A stretch of DNA of 64,000 bases, taken from positions 620,001 through 684,000 of the forward strand of contig JAHBWI010000001.1 of NCBI GenBank assembly GCA_019637075.1, written 5' to 3'. Of this stretch, positions 17,801 through 26,461 are shown piece after piece. A program made the position numbers and the translations under genes. How positions within the stretch are numbered: position 1 is the stretch's first letter; every line of letters begins with the position of its first letter. The notes beneath the pieces were generated by a model. It made no database searches. It had not been told where the DNA came from and worked only from the letters and a program-made list of their open reading frames with translations. The DNA is from Nitrospiraceae bacterium. Lineage in GTDB: Bacteria > Nitrospirota > Nitrospiria > Nitrospirales > Nitrospiraceae.

Positions 17801-18237
17801 TTCCATCCGGTGGGGTCGTAGCCTCGATCCCGCAAACAACGGTCGACATAATTCTTATACGCGCCGCTTGGAGGGGGCTTCGTGAACAGCCCCCTGAGGA
17901 ATCCGACGGTCGCTCCACTCGCGGCCCCGACCATCGCCCCACGACCAGGATTGCCCCTGATGGCACCTCCGACTGCACCGCCCGCGGAACCCAAGGCTCC
18001 ACCGCCGACCGTGTTCGTCGCAACCTGGCCGGCCTTACCTTCGGCAGGTGATGCGCCCGCTTCTTCCGCCAGCACCATGCACTCTTTGATGTCGGCTTCC
18101 GCCGCCTCGGCCCCGACCTGCTGATAATGTTGGTTCGGATACAGAATGGGCTTGTGGGCCGAACACCCGCTGGCCACCAGCCCAACCAGACACAACCAGA
18201 GCCTCAATACCGACTCCATCTTCAACCCTAGCCCCAC
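17797..18237 (-). CDS. Glycine-zipper lipoprotein
   Basis: This protein of about 146 residues has a lipoprotein signal (lipobox LVASGC, Cys at about residue 25). A glycine-zipper segment (GGGALGSAGGAVGGAIRGNPGRGAMVG in pieces) spans about residues 78-113. The tail ends YKNYVDRCLRDRGYDPTGWN, a C-terminal pattern common in small envelope lipoproteins. Glycine zippers insert into or line membranes. The start is either GTG 18237 (GGAG upstream) or ATG 18219. It converges on the VanZ-like gene, with a 4-base stop overlap. Confidence 0.75.
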   Translation of the reverse strand: MGLGLKMESVLRLWLCLVGLVASGCSAHKPILYPNQHYQQVGAEAAEADIKECMVLAEEAGASPAEGKAGQVATNTVGGGALGSAGGAVGGAIRGNPGRGAMVGAASGATVGFLRGLFTKPPPSGAYKNYVDRCLRDRGYDPTGWN

Positions 18238-18255
18238 GCCTCTCCGGCTCCTTCC

Positions 18256-19110
18256 CTAGACCCTACCGCCCAAATCCTTCCGCACTAGGGTCCGCATCAT
18301 GGACGGGTCGTTGTAGCCGACCTCGCTGAGCGCATCCATGAGATGCATGCCCTTTGAGGCGACGAGTTCTTTCGCTTTGGCGTAATTCTTCGCGCTGAAT
18401 CGGGCCACCGCAGGCTGTCCGTTGACGATCTGGCAGGCCAGGACCTCGCCACCGACTTCCAGCGTGCCGCCCTCTTCGACCAACTTCTTGGCCTGCCCCG
18501 CCGAGATCTGGTGGAGCTGCGCAAATTCCTCGAGCCCGCCGGTCTCGACCAGCCGGCCATCCGGCATGATGCAGAGCCGTTTGAAATGCGGCGACCAATC
18601 CTTGCGAAAGTCGATATACTTGATGTCTCCGCCCTTGGCCACGGCCCGGTCCAACGTCCGATAGTCCAAACCGAGGTTTTTCTGCTCGAGCTTCTTCTTG
18701 AGCTCATCCGGCAACGTCCGGCGAAACACCTCGGCCGCTGCATCGCTCAAAGGAAGGTTTCGGGCCCGCGCGAATTGCTCGGCTTCGGCAAACTGCATGA
18801 GGTCCAGCACGAAGGTCTGCCTGGGGCCGGTTCCGCCCGCGTCGACGAGGCTCGCAAACAGGCCACGGGTCAGCAGGCCGCCTTCCTGCGGATACACGTA
18901 GACCCCACCCTCGTTGAGCAACTGCGTCATCTGGTCCAACGGCACGTCGTAGCTCTCGGACAGCACCTTGGCGTGGCCGGGCAGATCCTCCTGCAGCGTC
19001 ATCGCACAGACGGTCACATTCCCCGGCGCGTCCCACTCGGAGTAGTCCTCGATCACGTTGTACAGGACCACCGGCTTCGGCTTGTCGGCCTTCTTCTTGA
19101 TCTTAAACAT
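18256..19110 (-). CDS. Conserved-looking hypothetical protein
   Basis: This soluble 284-residue protein has a Lys-rich N-terminus (MFKIKKKADKPKP) and no signal peptide. The middle is helix-rich with KKKLEQKNLGLDYRTLDRAVAKGGDIKYIDF. A segment near residues 170-225 has beta-type repeats (RLCIMPDGRLVETGG, GTLEVGGEVLACQIVNGQPAVARF). I do not recognise the family. It sits between the glycine-zipper lipoprotein and the SagB-like oxidoreductase on the same strand, 121 bases after the latter. That spacer carries the CGTATCTCGT-type words. Confidence 0.6.
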   Translation of the reverse strand: MFKIKKKADKPKPVVLYNVIEDYSEWDAPGNVTVCAMTLQEDLPGHAKVLSESYDVPLDQMTQLLNEGGVYVYPQEGGLLTRGLFASLVDAGGTGPRQTFVLDLMQFAEAEQFARARNLPLSDAAAEVFRRTLPDELKKKLEQKNLGLDYRTLDRAVAKGGDIKYIDFRKDWSPHFKRLCIMPDGRLVETGGLEEFAQLHQISAGQAKKLVEEGGTLEVGGEVLACQIVNGQPAVARFSAKNYAKAKELVASKGMHLMDALSEVGYNDPSMMRTLVRKDLGGRV

Positions 19111-19231
19111 CGGTTAGCTCGTACTCTCGTTTCTCGTCGTTTGTCCCCTACTATCCCTGACGTAAGACGGGAAACGGAAATAGGAGCCGCCGACCATTCC
19201 GTATCTCGTCAGGAATCCTTCGTCTCCCGTC
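19111..19231. other. Spacer with repeated CGTATCTCGT-type words
   Basis: The spacer contains ACTCTCGTTTCTCGTCG, TGACGTAAGACGGGAAACG, CCGTATCTCGTC and CTTCGTCTCCCGTCTTAC. These are variants of the words seen at 8240-8370. No gene is supported. Confidence 0.4.
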
Positions 19232-21004
19232 TTACCTCTCACGGTTGACGTGATAATACGGCGGCAGCGTCAGCAGGCGCGCATCTTCCAACGGGCCACC
19301 GATGGTGAAATGGTAAAGCGACTGGAGTGCATGGGAGGTGATCGCCACGACCTCGTGCACCGCATCATCGAAAAAACAGCCGATCCCAGTGCCCCTTACA
19401 CCGGCCGCTTCCGCTTCGAGATACAGGATCTGCCCCACCAACCCGGCTTCCCAGAACAGGCGTGGATACCACCACGGCCTTCCCGAGCGCAAGCGCCCTT
19501 CGAACTCCGCCAGCATGCCCAGCGAGAAGGCGCTGTCGCCGGCAATGTCTTGATGGCAACTGACCTGAACCGCGAGGCGTTTGGCGTCGCCTTCGAGCAC
19601 CCAATAGAGCGGCAGTCCTTCTGGAGAACCAGGGGCCGGCACCCACTCCAACTCGGGGTTCATCTGTTGTCGGACGAAGGCCAGCTTCGAAGGATCGCGC
19701 AGCAGTACATACAAACCAGGCCTGAGCCCCTCCACCCGATGCACGAACAACATCAAATGAATGGCCGGATCATGGGGCCAGATATCCCAAGGAGTCGGCC
19801 GTTCGAGCGGCGGTCGTTCGACCCTGGGCATGAGCCGCTCGAGGATATGGAAAAACTGCTCAGCCGTAATCGAGGTACGGCCATCGAAGGCCACGGCGCT
19901 GCGCCGCTGGCGAATGATCGTGGCCGCGTCGATCGCGGTTCGTGAAGCATGAAGCGCCTGAGCCCGAGTGGGCAACAGTGATTCTCGCGGCACGGCCTCG
20001 CGCTCTTTAGAGGTTTTCCACGAAGCCTCTGCCGCTTCGTCGATGATGTCCCAATGGACCGCATGGTCATGACTCAGCCGATTGGGCTTCCCATGCCAGG
20101 GTCCCTCACACAGATCCTTCACCACCTCCGGATCGAGGTAGAGGGGCACCTCCCTGAGCGCCTCACGCTTCACGAACGACCCTTCACGAGTCAGATTCTT
20201 TCCAGGCCACACCAGCGCGACGCAATCGGGGTGCTCCGGCTCGACCTCGGCAAAATCCTCCGTCCGGTGTGTGCCGAACAGGCGGGCGATCGTATTCTGA
20301 TCCACCCCATCGAGCAGCAACATTCTCCACCCCAACGTAGAAGCGGCAACCCTGGCGGCACCGATCGCATGGCCCACGTCATGATTGCAGTAGCGGAAGG
20401 CCCGCTCGCCGTACTTCCAGGCCTCGCGCCAATGGACAGAGGTCAGTCCGAACAGGAATGCACCGGCCGGAAAGGGTGCGAGAAGTCGCGCCAACAACTT
20501 GGGAGCAAACGCCGCGCGATATTCCAATGCATGTTCCTTCGGCGCATAGTGATACAACCCCGCGGACAGTTCCAGCCCCTCGAGGCTCGGCATGACCACG
20601 TAGCCTTCGGTTGGATGAAGATTTCCCGAGGAGGGATTGCTCCGGAGCGCCCATTCGGACTCGCCGGCCCGTTTCCAAGCTGAGAGAGCCAAAGCGAACT
20701 CGAAAAACCTGGAAAGGTTTCGAATCGTCACCGCCTGCGACGGAACAGCGGTATGATCAGAGAGCGCGTCGTATGTCGGCGAAACCGGTTTCTCATCCGC
20801 TTGGAGTAACGGCAACGGAACAAGTTCGGCTCCGAGGAAACGCCGAAAAGGATCCGGCTGGTTCGCCCAATCCAGATAGCCGAGCGAACGAGCATAGCGA
20901 TTGAACTGATGCTTGGTACGATCGTGGTACCAGATCACCCGCTCGATCGGATCGGCCGAAGCAGGCCGCTCCAGCGGCTGCGTGATAGGAAGCTCGCGAC
21001 TCAT
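19232..21004 (-). CDS. SagB/ThcOx-family nitroreductase-like oxidoreductase
   Basis: This 590-residue protein has two nitroreductase-fold modules. The N-terminal one shows RNLSRFFEFALALSAWK and LRSNPSSGNLHPTEGYV, the FMN-binding pattern of SagB/ThcOx proteins. The C-terminal one has IIRQRRSAVAFDGRTSI, CHQDIAGDSAFSLGMLAEF and VRGTGIGCFFDDAVHEVV. SagB-type enzymes oxidise azolines to azoles in some peptide pathways, but many stand alone with unknown substrates. No YcaO or E1-like partner is present here, so the role is open. It lies 4 kb from the radical SAM peptide cluster, on the opposite strand. Confidence 0.85.
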   Translation of the reverse strand: MSRELPITQPLERPASADPIERVIWYHDRTKHQFNRYARSLGYLDWANQPDPFRRFLGAELVPLPLLQADEKPVSPTYDALSDHTAVPSQAVTIRNLSRFFEFALALSAWKRAGESEWALRSNPSSGNLHPTEGYVVMPSLEGLELSAGLYHYAPKEHALEYRAAFAPKLLARLLAPFPAGAFLFGLTSVHWREAWKYGERAFRYCNHDVGHAIGAARVAASTLGWRMLLLDGVDQNTIARLFGTHRTEDFAEVEPEHPDCVALVWPGKNLTREGSFVKREALREVPLYLDPEVVKDLCEGPWHGKPNRLSHDHAVHWDIIDEAAEASWKTSKEREAVPRESLLPTRAQALHASRTAIDAATIIRQRRSAVAFDGRTSITAEQFFHILERLMPRVERPPLERPTPWDIWPHDPAIHLMLFVHRVEGLRPGLYVLLRDPSKLAFVRQQMNPELEWVPAPGSPEGLPLYWVLEGDAKRLAVQVSCHQDIAGDSAFSLGMLAEFEGRLRSGRPWWYPRLFWEAGLVGQILYLEAEAAGVRGTGIGCFFDDAVHEVVAITSHALQSLYHFTIGGPLEDARLLTLPPYYHVNRER

Positions 21005-21240
21005 GATGGGAGTCTAACGACGCTCCGCTGAAAAAGTAAACGCACTCAAATACCGCAAACCGTCGTTCGTGAACCGTATCTCGTGGGAGAGGCCACCGAC
21101 GATACGGCGCGATCACGTCGACCCACGCCTTCACACTTAATATCGTTCTTCTTGCTGCTCGCTCCTGATGGGATACGCTTCACGGTTCACGAGCGACGCT
21201 CCCCCTCATTGACCTCCTTTCCCCTCCCCCAGTATCCTGC
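21005..21240. other. Intergenic spacer with repeated words
   Basis: It contains ACCGTATCTCGTGGGAGAGG near 21072 and TACGCTTCACGGTTCACGAG near 21175. The second is closely echoed by TACGCTTCACGAGCGACGAA near 21776. No gene is supported. Confidence 0.4.
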
Positions 21241-21711
21241 GTGGATCAGACAAGATCCTCTTCACGAACCACACTCCACGAGTTGGTCATGCGCTTCGAT
21301 CCGGCCCTTGCGGCACAACATGCTTTCGCACAAGCCGAACCGGAACTCGGCACCGATTGGGACGAGGCGGTCGGTTTGGAAGACACCTTTTCATCGAATG
21401 CCGGCGCAACGGCGCGGGACGCTTACGAAGAGCTGTTGGCCCTGGCCTCACGTCATGCTGGGGCTCGCTCCTTCCAGGCTTTTTGTATCTTCATTACGTG
21501 GCAGCAGGCGGCCGAAGAGACCATCGCCCGCCACTTCGAAACAGGCATCCGGCTCTGTGAGGCCTATTTTGCCGATCCGTCAGCTCAGCCGGACCCACAT
21601 TTTGAGTCCGTATCGGAAATCTATCGCTCGTTCCGCGAAGGCTTGGGCCTGGAGGAAGAAGACGACCTTCATGCGGAATTTCGCAGGGACACCCCCAAGG
21701 GCGGAGACTGA
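21241..21711 (+). CDS. Hypothetical protein
   Basis: This protein of up to 156 residues starts at GTG 21241. ATG 21289 (MRFDPALAA) is an alternative, and neither has a ribosome binding site. The sequence is acidic and helical, with no signal or membrane segment: LASRHAGARSFQAFCIFITWQQAAEETIA, then a C-terminal acidic stretch EEEDDLHAEF. The family is not recognised. A TPR gene follows 86 bases downstream on the same strand. Confidence 0.55.
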   Translation: MDQTRSSSRTTLHELVMRFDPALAAQHAFAQAEPELGTDWDEAVGLEDTFSSNAGATARDAYEELLALASRHAGARSFQAFCIFITWQQAAEETIARHFETGIRLCEAYFADPSAQPDPHFESVSEIYRSFREGLGLEEEDDLHAEFRRDTPKGGD

Positions 21712-21797
21712 CAGGAGAACGTATCTCGAGAAGCGTTGATCGTCTCTGGTCGGAGACTGATAGCTTCGGGGCAGGTACGCTTCACGAGCGACGAACC

Positions 21798-22565
21798 ATG
21801 GCCGAGAGCGACAAACACCGCGCGCGGATTTTCATGCATCGAGGCGACTTGCTGCAGGCCCGCGCCGCTTGGGAAGCTGCGGTCAAGGACGACCGGGCCA
21901 CCGGGTCGCCGCGCGACCTGTCCAATAGTCTCGGGAACCTCGGCAACGCCTACGCGTTGGCCGGTGAATTCGACAAAGCCGAAGCCTGTTACAAGGAAGT
22001 CCTGAGCATTCAACGCACCGAGCAGAACCCCCACGCCATCGCCCACACGCTCGTCAATCTTGGAAATCTCCATGTCGGCGCAGGCCGCCATGAAAAGGCC
22101 CGTCCCTATTACCTGGAAGCCCTGGACCTACTGACGCCGTTGAACGATCACCGAGCGCTCGGCATCCTCTACCACAACCTGGCCATGGAGGAAGCGCGCC
22201 AACAGCGGTGGGACGACGCAGTCCGATTGTTCCAGCAGGCGCTCGATTCACACCGTGTCGTCGGCAGCGAAGACGGCCTCGCCGCGACCTTCACCCAGCT
22301 CGGCAAGACGCTCCTTGACTGCGGCCGGTCAGTCGAAGCGGAGCGTTGCTTCAACAACGCCTCGGAACACTTCATCAAGCTCGGAAATCCGGCGGGAGAA
22401 GCGGCGGTCATGCGAGAACTGGCGGATCTCTACGAAGGCCGGGGCGATACCCTGTCCGCCGTCCGTTGCGTCGAACGACTGCACCATCTGGCGTTGGGAA
22501 CCGGGCGAGTGCCGTCCGCCGAAGACAAGGCGCGCCTGGCCCGGTTGCGGGCCGCCGGTAGCTGA
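21798..22565 (+). CDS. Tetratricopeptide-repeat protein
   Basis: This 255-residue protein consists of about five TPR units from residue 10 to 220. Typical repeat cores are NSLGNLGNAYALAGEFDKAEACY, HTLVNLGNLHVGAGRHEKARPYY, GILYHNLAMEEARQQRWDDA and TFTQLGKTLLDCGRSVEAERCF (read as separate units). There is no signal peptide, so it is a cytosolic protein-interaction scaffold of unknown partner. A second, smaller TPR protein follows 49 bases downstream. Confidence 0.8.
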   Translation: MAESDKHRARIFMHRGDLLQARAAWEAAVKDDRATGSPRDLSNSLGNLGNAYALAGEFDKAEACYKEVLSIQRTEQNPHAIAHTLVNLGNLHVGAGRHEKARPYYLEALDLLTPLNDHRALGILYHNLAMEEARQQRWDDAVRLFQQALDSHRVVGSEDGLAATFTQLGKTLLDCGRSVEAERCFNNASEHFIKLGNPAGEAAVMRELADLYEGRGDTLSAVRCVERLHHLALGTGRVPSAEDKARLARLRAAGS

Positions 22566-22614
22566 ACTGTTTCCGGTGGTGTTAGAATCCCGCGCAACGA
22601 AGGAAGGAACCACG

Positions 22615-22932
22615 ATGGATATCAGCGCCTTTCGCCAAATGGTCGAAAAGAACCCAAAAGGCTTCTTGGGTCGCTACGGGCTCGGCAACAAGCTTGTGCA
22701 AGAGGGCGGAAGCCTGGAGGAAGCGGTGGAACACCTGACCGTCGCGACCCAACTGGATCCAACCCATATCGCCTCGCACCTCGCCTTAGGTAAAGCCTTG
22801 GTCAAACTGGGGCGACAGGTCGAAGCCAAGCCGGTCCTGAAAGCCGGGATTGACGCCGCGACGTCGGGACGATCCAACGGCGGTATGGACCTCGTACCTG
22901 AAATGCAGCAGCTCTTACGCACCTTGGGATAA
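22615..22932 (+). CDS. Small TPR-like protein
   Basis: This 105-residue protein starts at ATG 22615 with AAGGAAGGAACC just upstream. Residues 15-75 carry two TPR-like helix pairs (GRYGLGNKLVQEGGSLEEAVEHL, ASHLALGKALVKLGRQVEAKPVL in pieces). Longer readings of this frame overlap the upstream TPR gene and are unsupported. It is probably co-transcribed with its neighbours on both sides. Confidence 0.75.
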   Translation: MDISAFRQMVEKNPKGFLGRYGLGNKLVQEGGSLEEAVEHLTVATQLDPTHIASHLALGKALVKLGRQVEAKPVLKAGIDAATSGRSNGGMDLVPEMQQLLRTLG

Positions 22933-22954
22933 GGGCCAGGAGGAAAGGGAGGCC

Positions 22955-23155
22955 ATGGACCTCGATCAAGCCAGACAACGCATCGACGCCGCCATCACTC
23001 AGTATGGGCACCGAGCCGCCCCTATGATCGACCTCGTCATGAACGAAGTGCGATCGGACATGGGGGCCAAGGCCTTCAACGAACTGGTTGAGGAATTCGA
23101 CCTCGAACTCGAATTCAACATCGCCCCGATGGAATCCGACTTCACGAATAGCTGA
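22955..23155 (+). CDS. Small acidic hypothetical protein
   Basis: This 66-residue protein has AGGAAAGGGAGG upstream of ATG 22955. It is helical and acidic, with MIDLVMNEVRSDMGAKAFNEL followed by EEFDLELEFNIAPMESDF. It is only 22 bases after the small TPR gene, so probably in the same operon. The family is not recognised. Confidence 0.65.
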   Translation: MDLDQARQRIDAAITQYGHRAAPMIDLVMNEVRSDMGAKAFNELVEEFDLELEFNIAPMESDFTNS

Positions 23156-23219
23156 TTCTTTCTCGCTGACGCTTCCCACTTTTTCCTTTGACCTGTCGCA
23201 TTTTGCATTACCATACGTC

Positions 23220-24302
23220 ATGCCTTTGATCTGGTGTTCCATCTCCGCGCATGGTTTCGGCCACGCCGCGCAGGTCGTCCCGGTCCTGAACGAGCTCGGC
23301 CGGCGCGTTCCGAATCTCCGCGCCCTCCTGCGCACCGAAGTACCGGCAGCCTTTTTCCAGCCCCGGCTCACGATTCCCTGGGAGCTGCGGCCGGCTCCTC
23401 AGGACATCGGCTGCATTCAAGACGGACCGCTGACCATCGACGTTGAAGGCACTTGGGCCGCTCACCGTCTCTACTTGGCAGATTGGTCCGGCAAGGTAGC
23501 GGCCGAAGCGCGTGAGATCATCGCCGCGAAAGCCACCTTGGTCCTCTCCGACATTGCCCCTCTGGGCGTGGCGGCTGGCGTAGCGGCCGGCATCCCGAGC
23601 ATCGGCATGTGTTCGCTCTCCTGGGACGTCGTGTTGGAAGCCTTGCAGGCTCCCCGCGCCAACGACCACCCTGCGATCATCGAACAGATCCGAGCCGCCT
23701 ATGGAGAAGCCGACCGCTTCTTGCGCGTGGCACCGGCGTTATCCGTCTCCGCGTTCCCCCAGGTGACCGAGATCGGGCCCATTGCCGAGCCGGCGCCGCC
23801 CGAGCGCGAGCGCCTCCGCCAGGCCATGGGGGCACGCGAAGCCGACCGCCTCATCCTGGTCGGATTCGGGGGCATTCCGTTGAAGCAACTTCCCTTCGCT
23901 GCGATGGAGCGCATGTCTCATGCGCGCTTCGTGCTGGATGGGGTGGTCCCGGAAGGGTATCAGCGCATTCGCTCACTATCGACGCTTGGCATGCCGTTCA
24001 AGAGCCTGCTGGCTTCATGCGATCTGATCTTCACCAAACCGGGCTACGGCACCTTCGTTGAAGCGGTAGCCTTGCGAACGCCAGTGGTCTATGTACGCCG
24101 GTTCAACTTTGCCGATGAAGAGTCGTTGATCGGCTACCTGCATCGCTTCGGGCGCGGAGCGGAGCTGTCGCGGGAGGCTTTCTCCAACGGGTTGTGGGAA
24201 CCGACGATCGAGGCACTGCTCAAGACGCCGATGCCTGCCACACCTCCTCCCGCCCTGTCCGGCCCCGGCGACGCGGCCGCAATCCTCGAGAAATACTTCT
24301 AA
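23220..24302 (+). CDS. Glycosyltransferase-like protein (GT28/MurG-type fold)
   Basis: This 360-residue protein has the N-terminal pattern WCSISAHGFGHAAQVVPVLNEL, typical of GT-B glycosyltransferases. A C-terminal donor-binding half shows LILVGFGGIP and KPGYGTFVEAVALRTPVVYV, as in glycosyltransferase family 28 C-terminal domains. Related stand-alone proteins have unassigned sugar or nucleotide substrates. The ATG at 23220 has no ribosome binding site. TTGACC (23188-23193) and TACCAT (23209-23214) lie just upstream, so the mRNA may be nearly leaderless. Confidence 0.75.
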   Translation: MPLIWCSISAHGFGHAAQVVPVLNELGRRVPNLRALLRTEVPAAFFQPRLTIPWELRPAPQDIGCIQDGPLTIDVEGTWAAHRLYLADWSGKVAAEAREIIAAKATLVLSDIAPLGVAAGVAAGIPSIGMCSLSWDVVLEALQAPRANDHPAIIEQIRAAYGEADRFLRVAPALSVSAFPQVTEIGPIAEPAPPERERLRQAMGAREADRLILVGFGGIPLKQLPFAAMERMSHARFVLDGVVPEGYQRIRSLSTLGMPFKSLLASCDLIFTKPGYGTFVEAVALRTPVVYVRRFNFADEESLIGYLHRFGRGAELSREAFSNGLWEPTIEALLKTPMPATPPPALSGPGDAAAILEKYF

Positions 24303-24343
24303 AGTTCCGCCCCCTCACCGGCGACAGGTCGTCCCGTTCTCTC

Positions 24344-24349
24344 TATAAT
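24344..24349 (+). promoter_or_regulatory. -10 element giving a leaderless start
   Basis: A perfect TATAAT ends 7 bases before the GTG at 24357, placing the expected transcription start on the first base of that codon. The nominal ATG at 24348 lies inside the hexamer and so cannot be the start. GCGACA at 24321-24326 gives a plausible -35 at 17-base spacing. Confidence 0.55.
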
Positions 24350-24356
24350 GTGCGCC

Positions 24357-25175
24357 GTGGGCCTACTGAGTTTTTCCATACGCGCGGTCGCGCGGCTCTG
24401 CAATCGCGTCGGCCTGCTCGCACAAGACCTCGCCTTCTTCCTCGATAACCTCCTGCCCGCGTTGCTGCCGCCTTCGACCCTGACCCGTTCGATTGCCGGT
24501 CACTATGCCCACACCTATGAGTTGACCCCGTCGTGGCTGGTCTCCCATGCGTATGAATGGCAGCTGGACGCGTGGGAACAACAGGTGGCCGACCGGTACC
24601 TACCCCGCCATGCGCGCGTACTTGTCTTGGGCGCCGGCATCGGGCGGGAATCGATCCCGTTGGCCTTATCAGGCCGGTCCGTCATCGGAATCGACATCGA
24701 TCGGCGGGCTTTGCGCTTCGCCCGCGAGGGCGCGCTCCGGCTCACGAAGGGAGCGGATTTTCTGCAAGCGGATTTCTACCGGCTCCCGTTTACCGATTCA
24801 TCGTTCGATGCCCTATTGTTGTTCGGGATCATGTACAGTGCCATGCCCGGCCGTCGCGCTCGACAGGCCTGGCTCCGCAGTAGCACGTCCCTGCTGCGGG
24901 AGGCAGGCTGCCTCGTCCTCTGTTTTCTCACCGAGCCTCCGGTGCGCTCACGCAGCAGGCGGCTGAGCGATCGCATCAACGGCTGGCTCTGCCGACTTCC
25001 CGGCTCAAACCACGAGTACCAGCCCGGGGACACCTGCGGCCAATCACACTTCCTCCATGCCTTCCAGGACGAACAGGAACTGCGCCAAGAAATGGGCGAG
25101 ACGGGATTGGCCATCGTCGAGTTGAACTGGGGGAAGGGCTACGCCGTCCTGGCCCGAAGCGAGCTGCGAGCATAA
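24357..25175 (+). CDS. SAM-dependent class I methyltransferase
   Basis: This 272-residue protein has a Rossmann methyltransferase domain: motif I VLVLGAGIGRES, motif II VIGIDIDRRAL, then FLQADFYRLPFTDSSFDALLLFG, and a strand LREAGCLVLCFL. The N-terminal 60 residues are hydrophobic/helical and could touch a membrane or a partner. The substrate is unknown. It lies just upstream of the radical SAM peptide cluster but has its own promoter, so membership in that pathway is only possible. The start GTG 24357 was chosen because the earlier ATG overlaps a -10 element. Confidence 0.8.
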   Translation: MGLLSFSIRAVARLCNRVGLLAQDLAFFLDNLLPALLPPSTLTRSIAGHYAHTYELTPSWLVSHAYEWQLDAWEQQVADRYLPRHARVLVLGAGIGRESIPLALSGRSVIGIDIDRRALRFAREGALRLTKGADFLQADFYRLPFTDSSFDALLLFGIMYSAMPGRRARQAWLRSSTSLLREAGCLVLCFLTEPPVRSRSRRLSDRINGWLCRLPGSNHEYQPGDTCGQSHFLHAFQDEQELRQEMGETGLAIVELNWGKGYAVLARSELRA

Positions 25176-25256
25176 TTCCACCTCGCCTTTCGAGCGACCG
25201 GCCTACGGCAGTTCCCCATAGCCAGGACCTCGATGATTTGTTATGCTCCCGCCCCA

Positions 25257-25544
25257 ATGGACGAGATCTATCGCAAGAGCCCGGATTTTGTGGAGCGGGA
25301 CGTCGCGGGTGAATGCATCCTCGTGCCGATTCGTAAACGTGCGCAAGATGCCCGGAGCATCTACGTCCTGAACGAAACCGGCGCCGCCCTCTGGAAACGC
25401 ATCGACGGTCGCCGCACTCTGGACGACATCCTGCGGGACTTCCAGGAAGAATACGATGTCGCGCCGGAACGGTTGGCACAGGATGTCGTCACACTGCTGG
25501 AGGATCTCCGTTCGATCGAGGCCATCACCATCTCGTCCTCCTGA
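25257..25544 (+). CDS. PqqD-like RiPP recognition protein
   Basis: This 95-residue protein matches the PqqD family: DIYRKSP-like start, SIYVLNETGAALWKRIDGRRTLDDIL, then a winged-helix end with DVVTLLEDLRSIEAI. PqqD proteins bind leader peptides and present them to radical SAM enzymes. The ATG at 25257 is 9 bases after a TATGCT hexamer and has no ribosome binding site; ATG 25233 is an alternative. The stop overlaps the next gene (TGATG). It opens the RiPP-like operon. Confidence 0.85.
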   Translation: MDEIYRKSPDFVERDVAGECILVPIRKRAQDARSIYVLNETGAALWKRIDGRRTLDDILRDFQEEYDVAPERLAQDVVTLLEDLRSIEAITISSS

Positions 25545-26461
25545 TGCCTATGGTCCACGAGACCCGGTTGCGTCACATTCCGGAACGGTTCCCCCTGGCC
25601 TGCCAGTGGGAAGTGACCTGCCGCTGCAATTTGCATTGCGTCATGTGCTACACGGACTGCTTCAACGTCCCGGAGCAGATCCGCCGCGAACTTCCCCTGA
25701 GCGACCTGCTGCGCATCCTTGATCAATTGGCCGAAGCCGGCACCTTGGAACTCTGCATCACCGGCGGCGAACCGCTGATGCGGCCGGATTTTTTCGAGTT
25801 CTACGAGCGCGCCGTCGCGTTGGGCTTTCTGGTAACCCTGTTTACGAACGGAACCCTGATCACGGAAACCGTTGCGGACCGGTTCGCCGCCTCGCCTCCG
25901 GCCCGCGTCGAAATCAGCCTCCACGGTATGACCAGCGCGACGTTCGACGCGATCACCCAAGCTTCCGGTTCTTACGACCGTTGCCGCCACGCAATCGAGT
26001 TGCTCCGCGCGCGGCACATCCCGCTGGTGTTGAAGACGACGGCGCTCACGATCAATCGAGACGAGTTGCTCCACATCAAACGGCACGCGGCGACACTCGA
26101 GGGTGTCTCCTTCAAGCTCGGGGAGGAAATCCGGCCCGCCTTGAACGGGGACGGCGACGCATTCCGCCATGCCTTGGGTCAACGGGAATTGGCTGAACTG
26201 CATGCGCAGGACAACGACCTCTCGGCTGATGCCGGCCGCGAGCGCGCCGCCGCGACCGCCCCCTGTCGAAGCGGACTGCAACGCTTCCATATCGACGCAT
26301 ATGGAACCCTGCAGCTCTGCTCAGGCAACCGGCGCGAAGGGTATGACCTGCGGACAGGCTCGTTCCACGACGGATTCTATCGAGCCCTCCCAACCTTCGG
26401 TTGCCCCTGGAAGCCCTCGAGCCCAATTGAGTTCCTTCAACCGGCTGGTGTTCATGGCTGA
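25544..26461 (+). CDS. Radical SAM enzyme 1 of the RiPP locus
   Basis: This 305-residue protein binds the SAM iron-sulphur cluster through Cys28, Cys32 and Cys35 (CNLHCVMC). The SAM-contact motif TGGEPLMRPD and the LFTNGTLIT segment follow. The C-terminal region has CRSGLQRFHIDAYGTLQLC, like the first part of a SPASM domain, but the protein stops shortly after FGCPW. Only a reduced set of auxiliary-cluster Cys is therefore present. Radical SAM/SPASM enzymes install thioether or C-C links on peptides. The ATG overlaps the PqqD stop, and the stop overlaps the next gene by 8 bases. Confidence 0.88.
   Translation: MPMVHETRLRHIPERFPLACQWEVTCRCNLHCVMCYTDCFNVPEQIRRELPLSDLLRILDQLAEAGTLELCITGGEPLMRPDFFEFYERAVALGFLVTLFTNGTLITETVADRFAASPPARVEISLHGMTSATFDAITQASGSYDRCRHAIELLRARHIPLVLKTTALTINRDELLHIKRHAATLEGVSFKLGEEIRPALNGDGDAFRHALGQRELAELHAQDNDLSADAGRERAAATAPCRSGLQRFHIDAYGTLQLCSGNRREGYDLRTGSFHDGFYRALPTFGCPWKPSSPIEFLQPAGVHG

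Noticed and set aside
19232-21004. SagB-like enzyme as part of a TOMM (azole) peptide cluster
   Set aside because: No YcaO, E1-like or precursor gene lies next to it. It is on the opposite strand and about 4 kb from the radical SAM locus.
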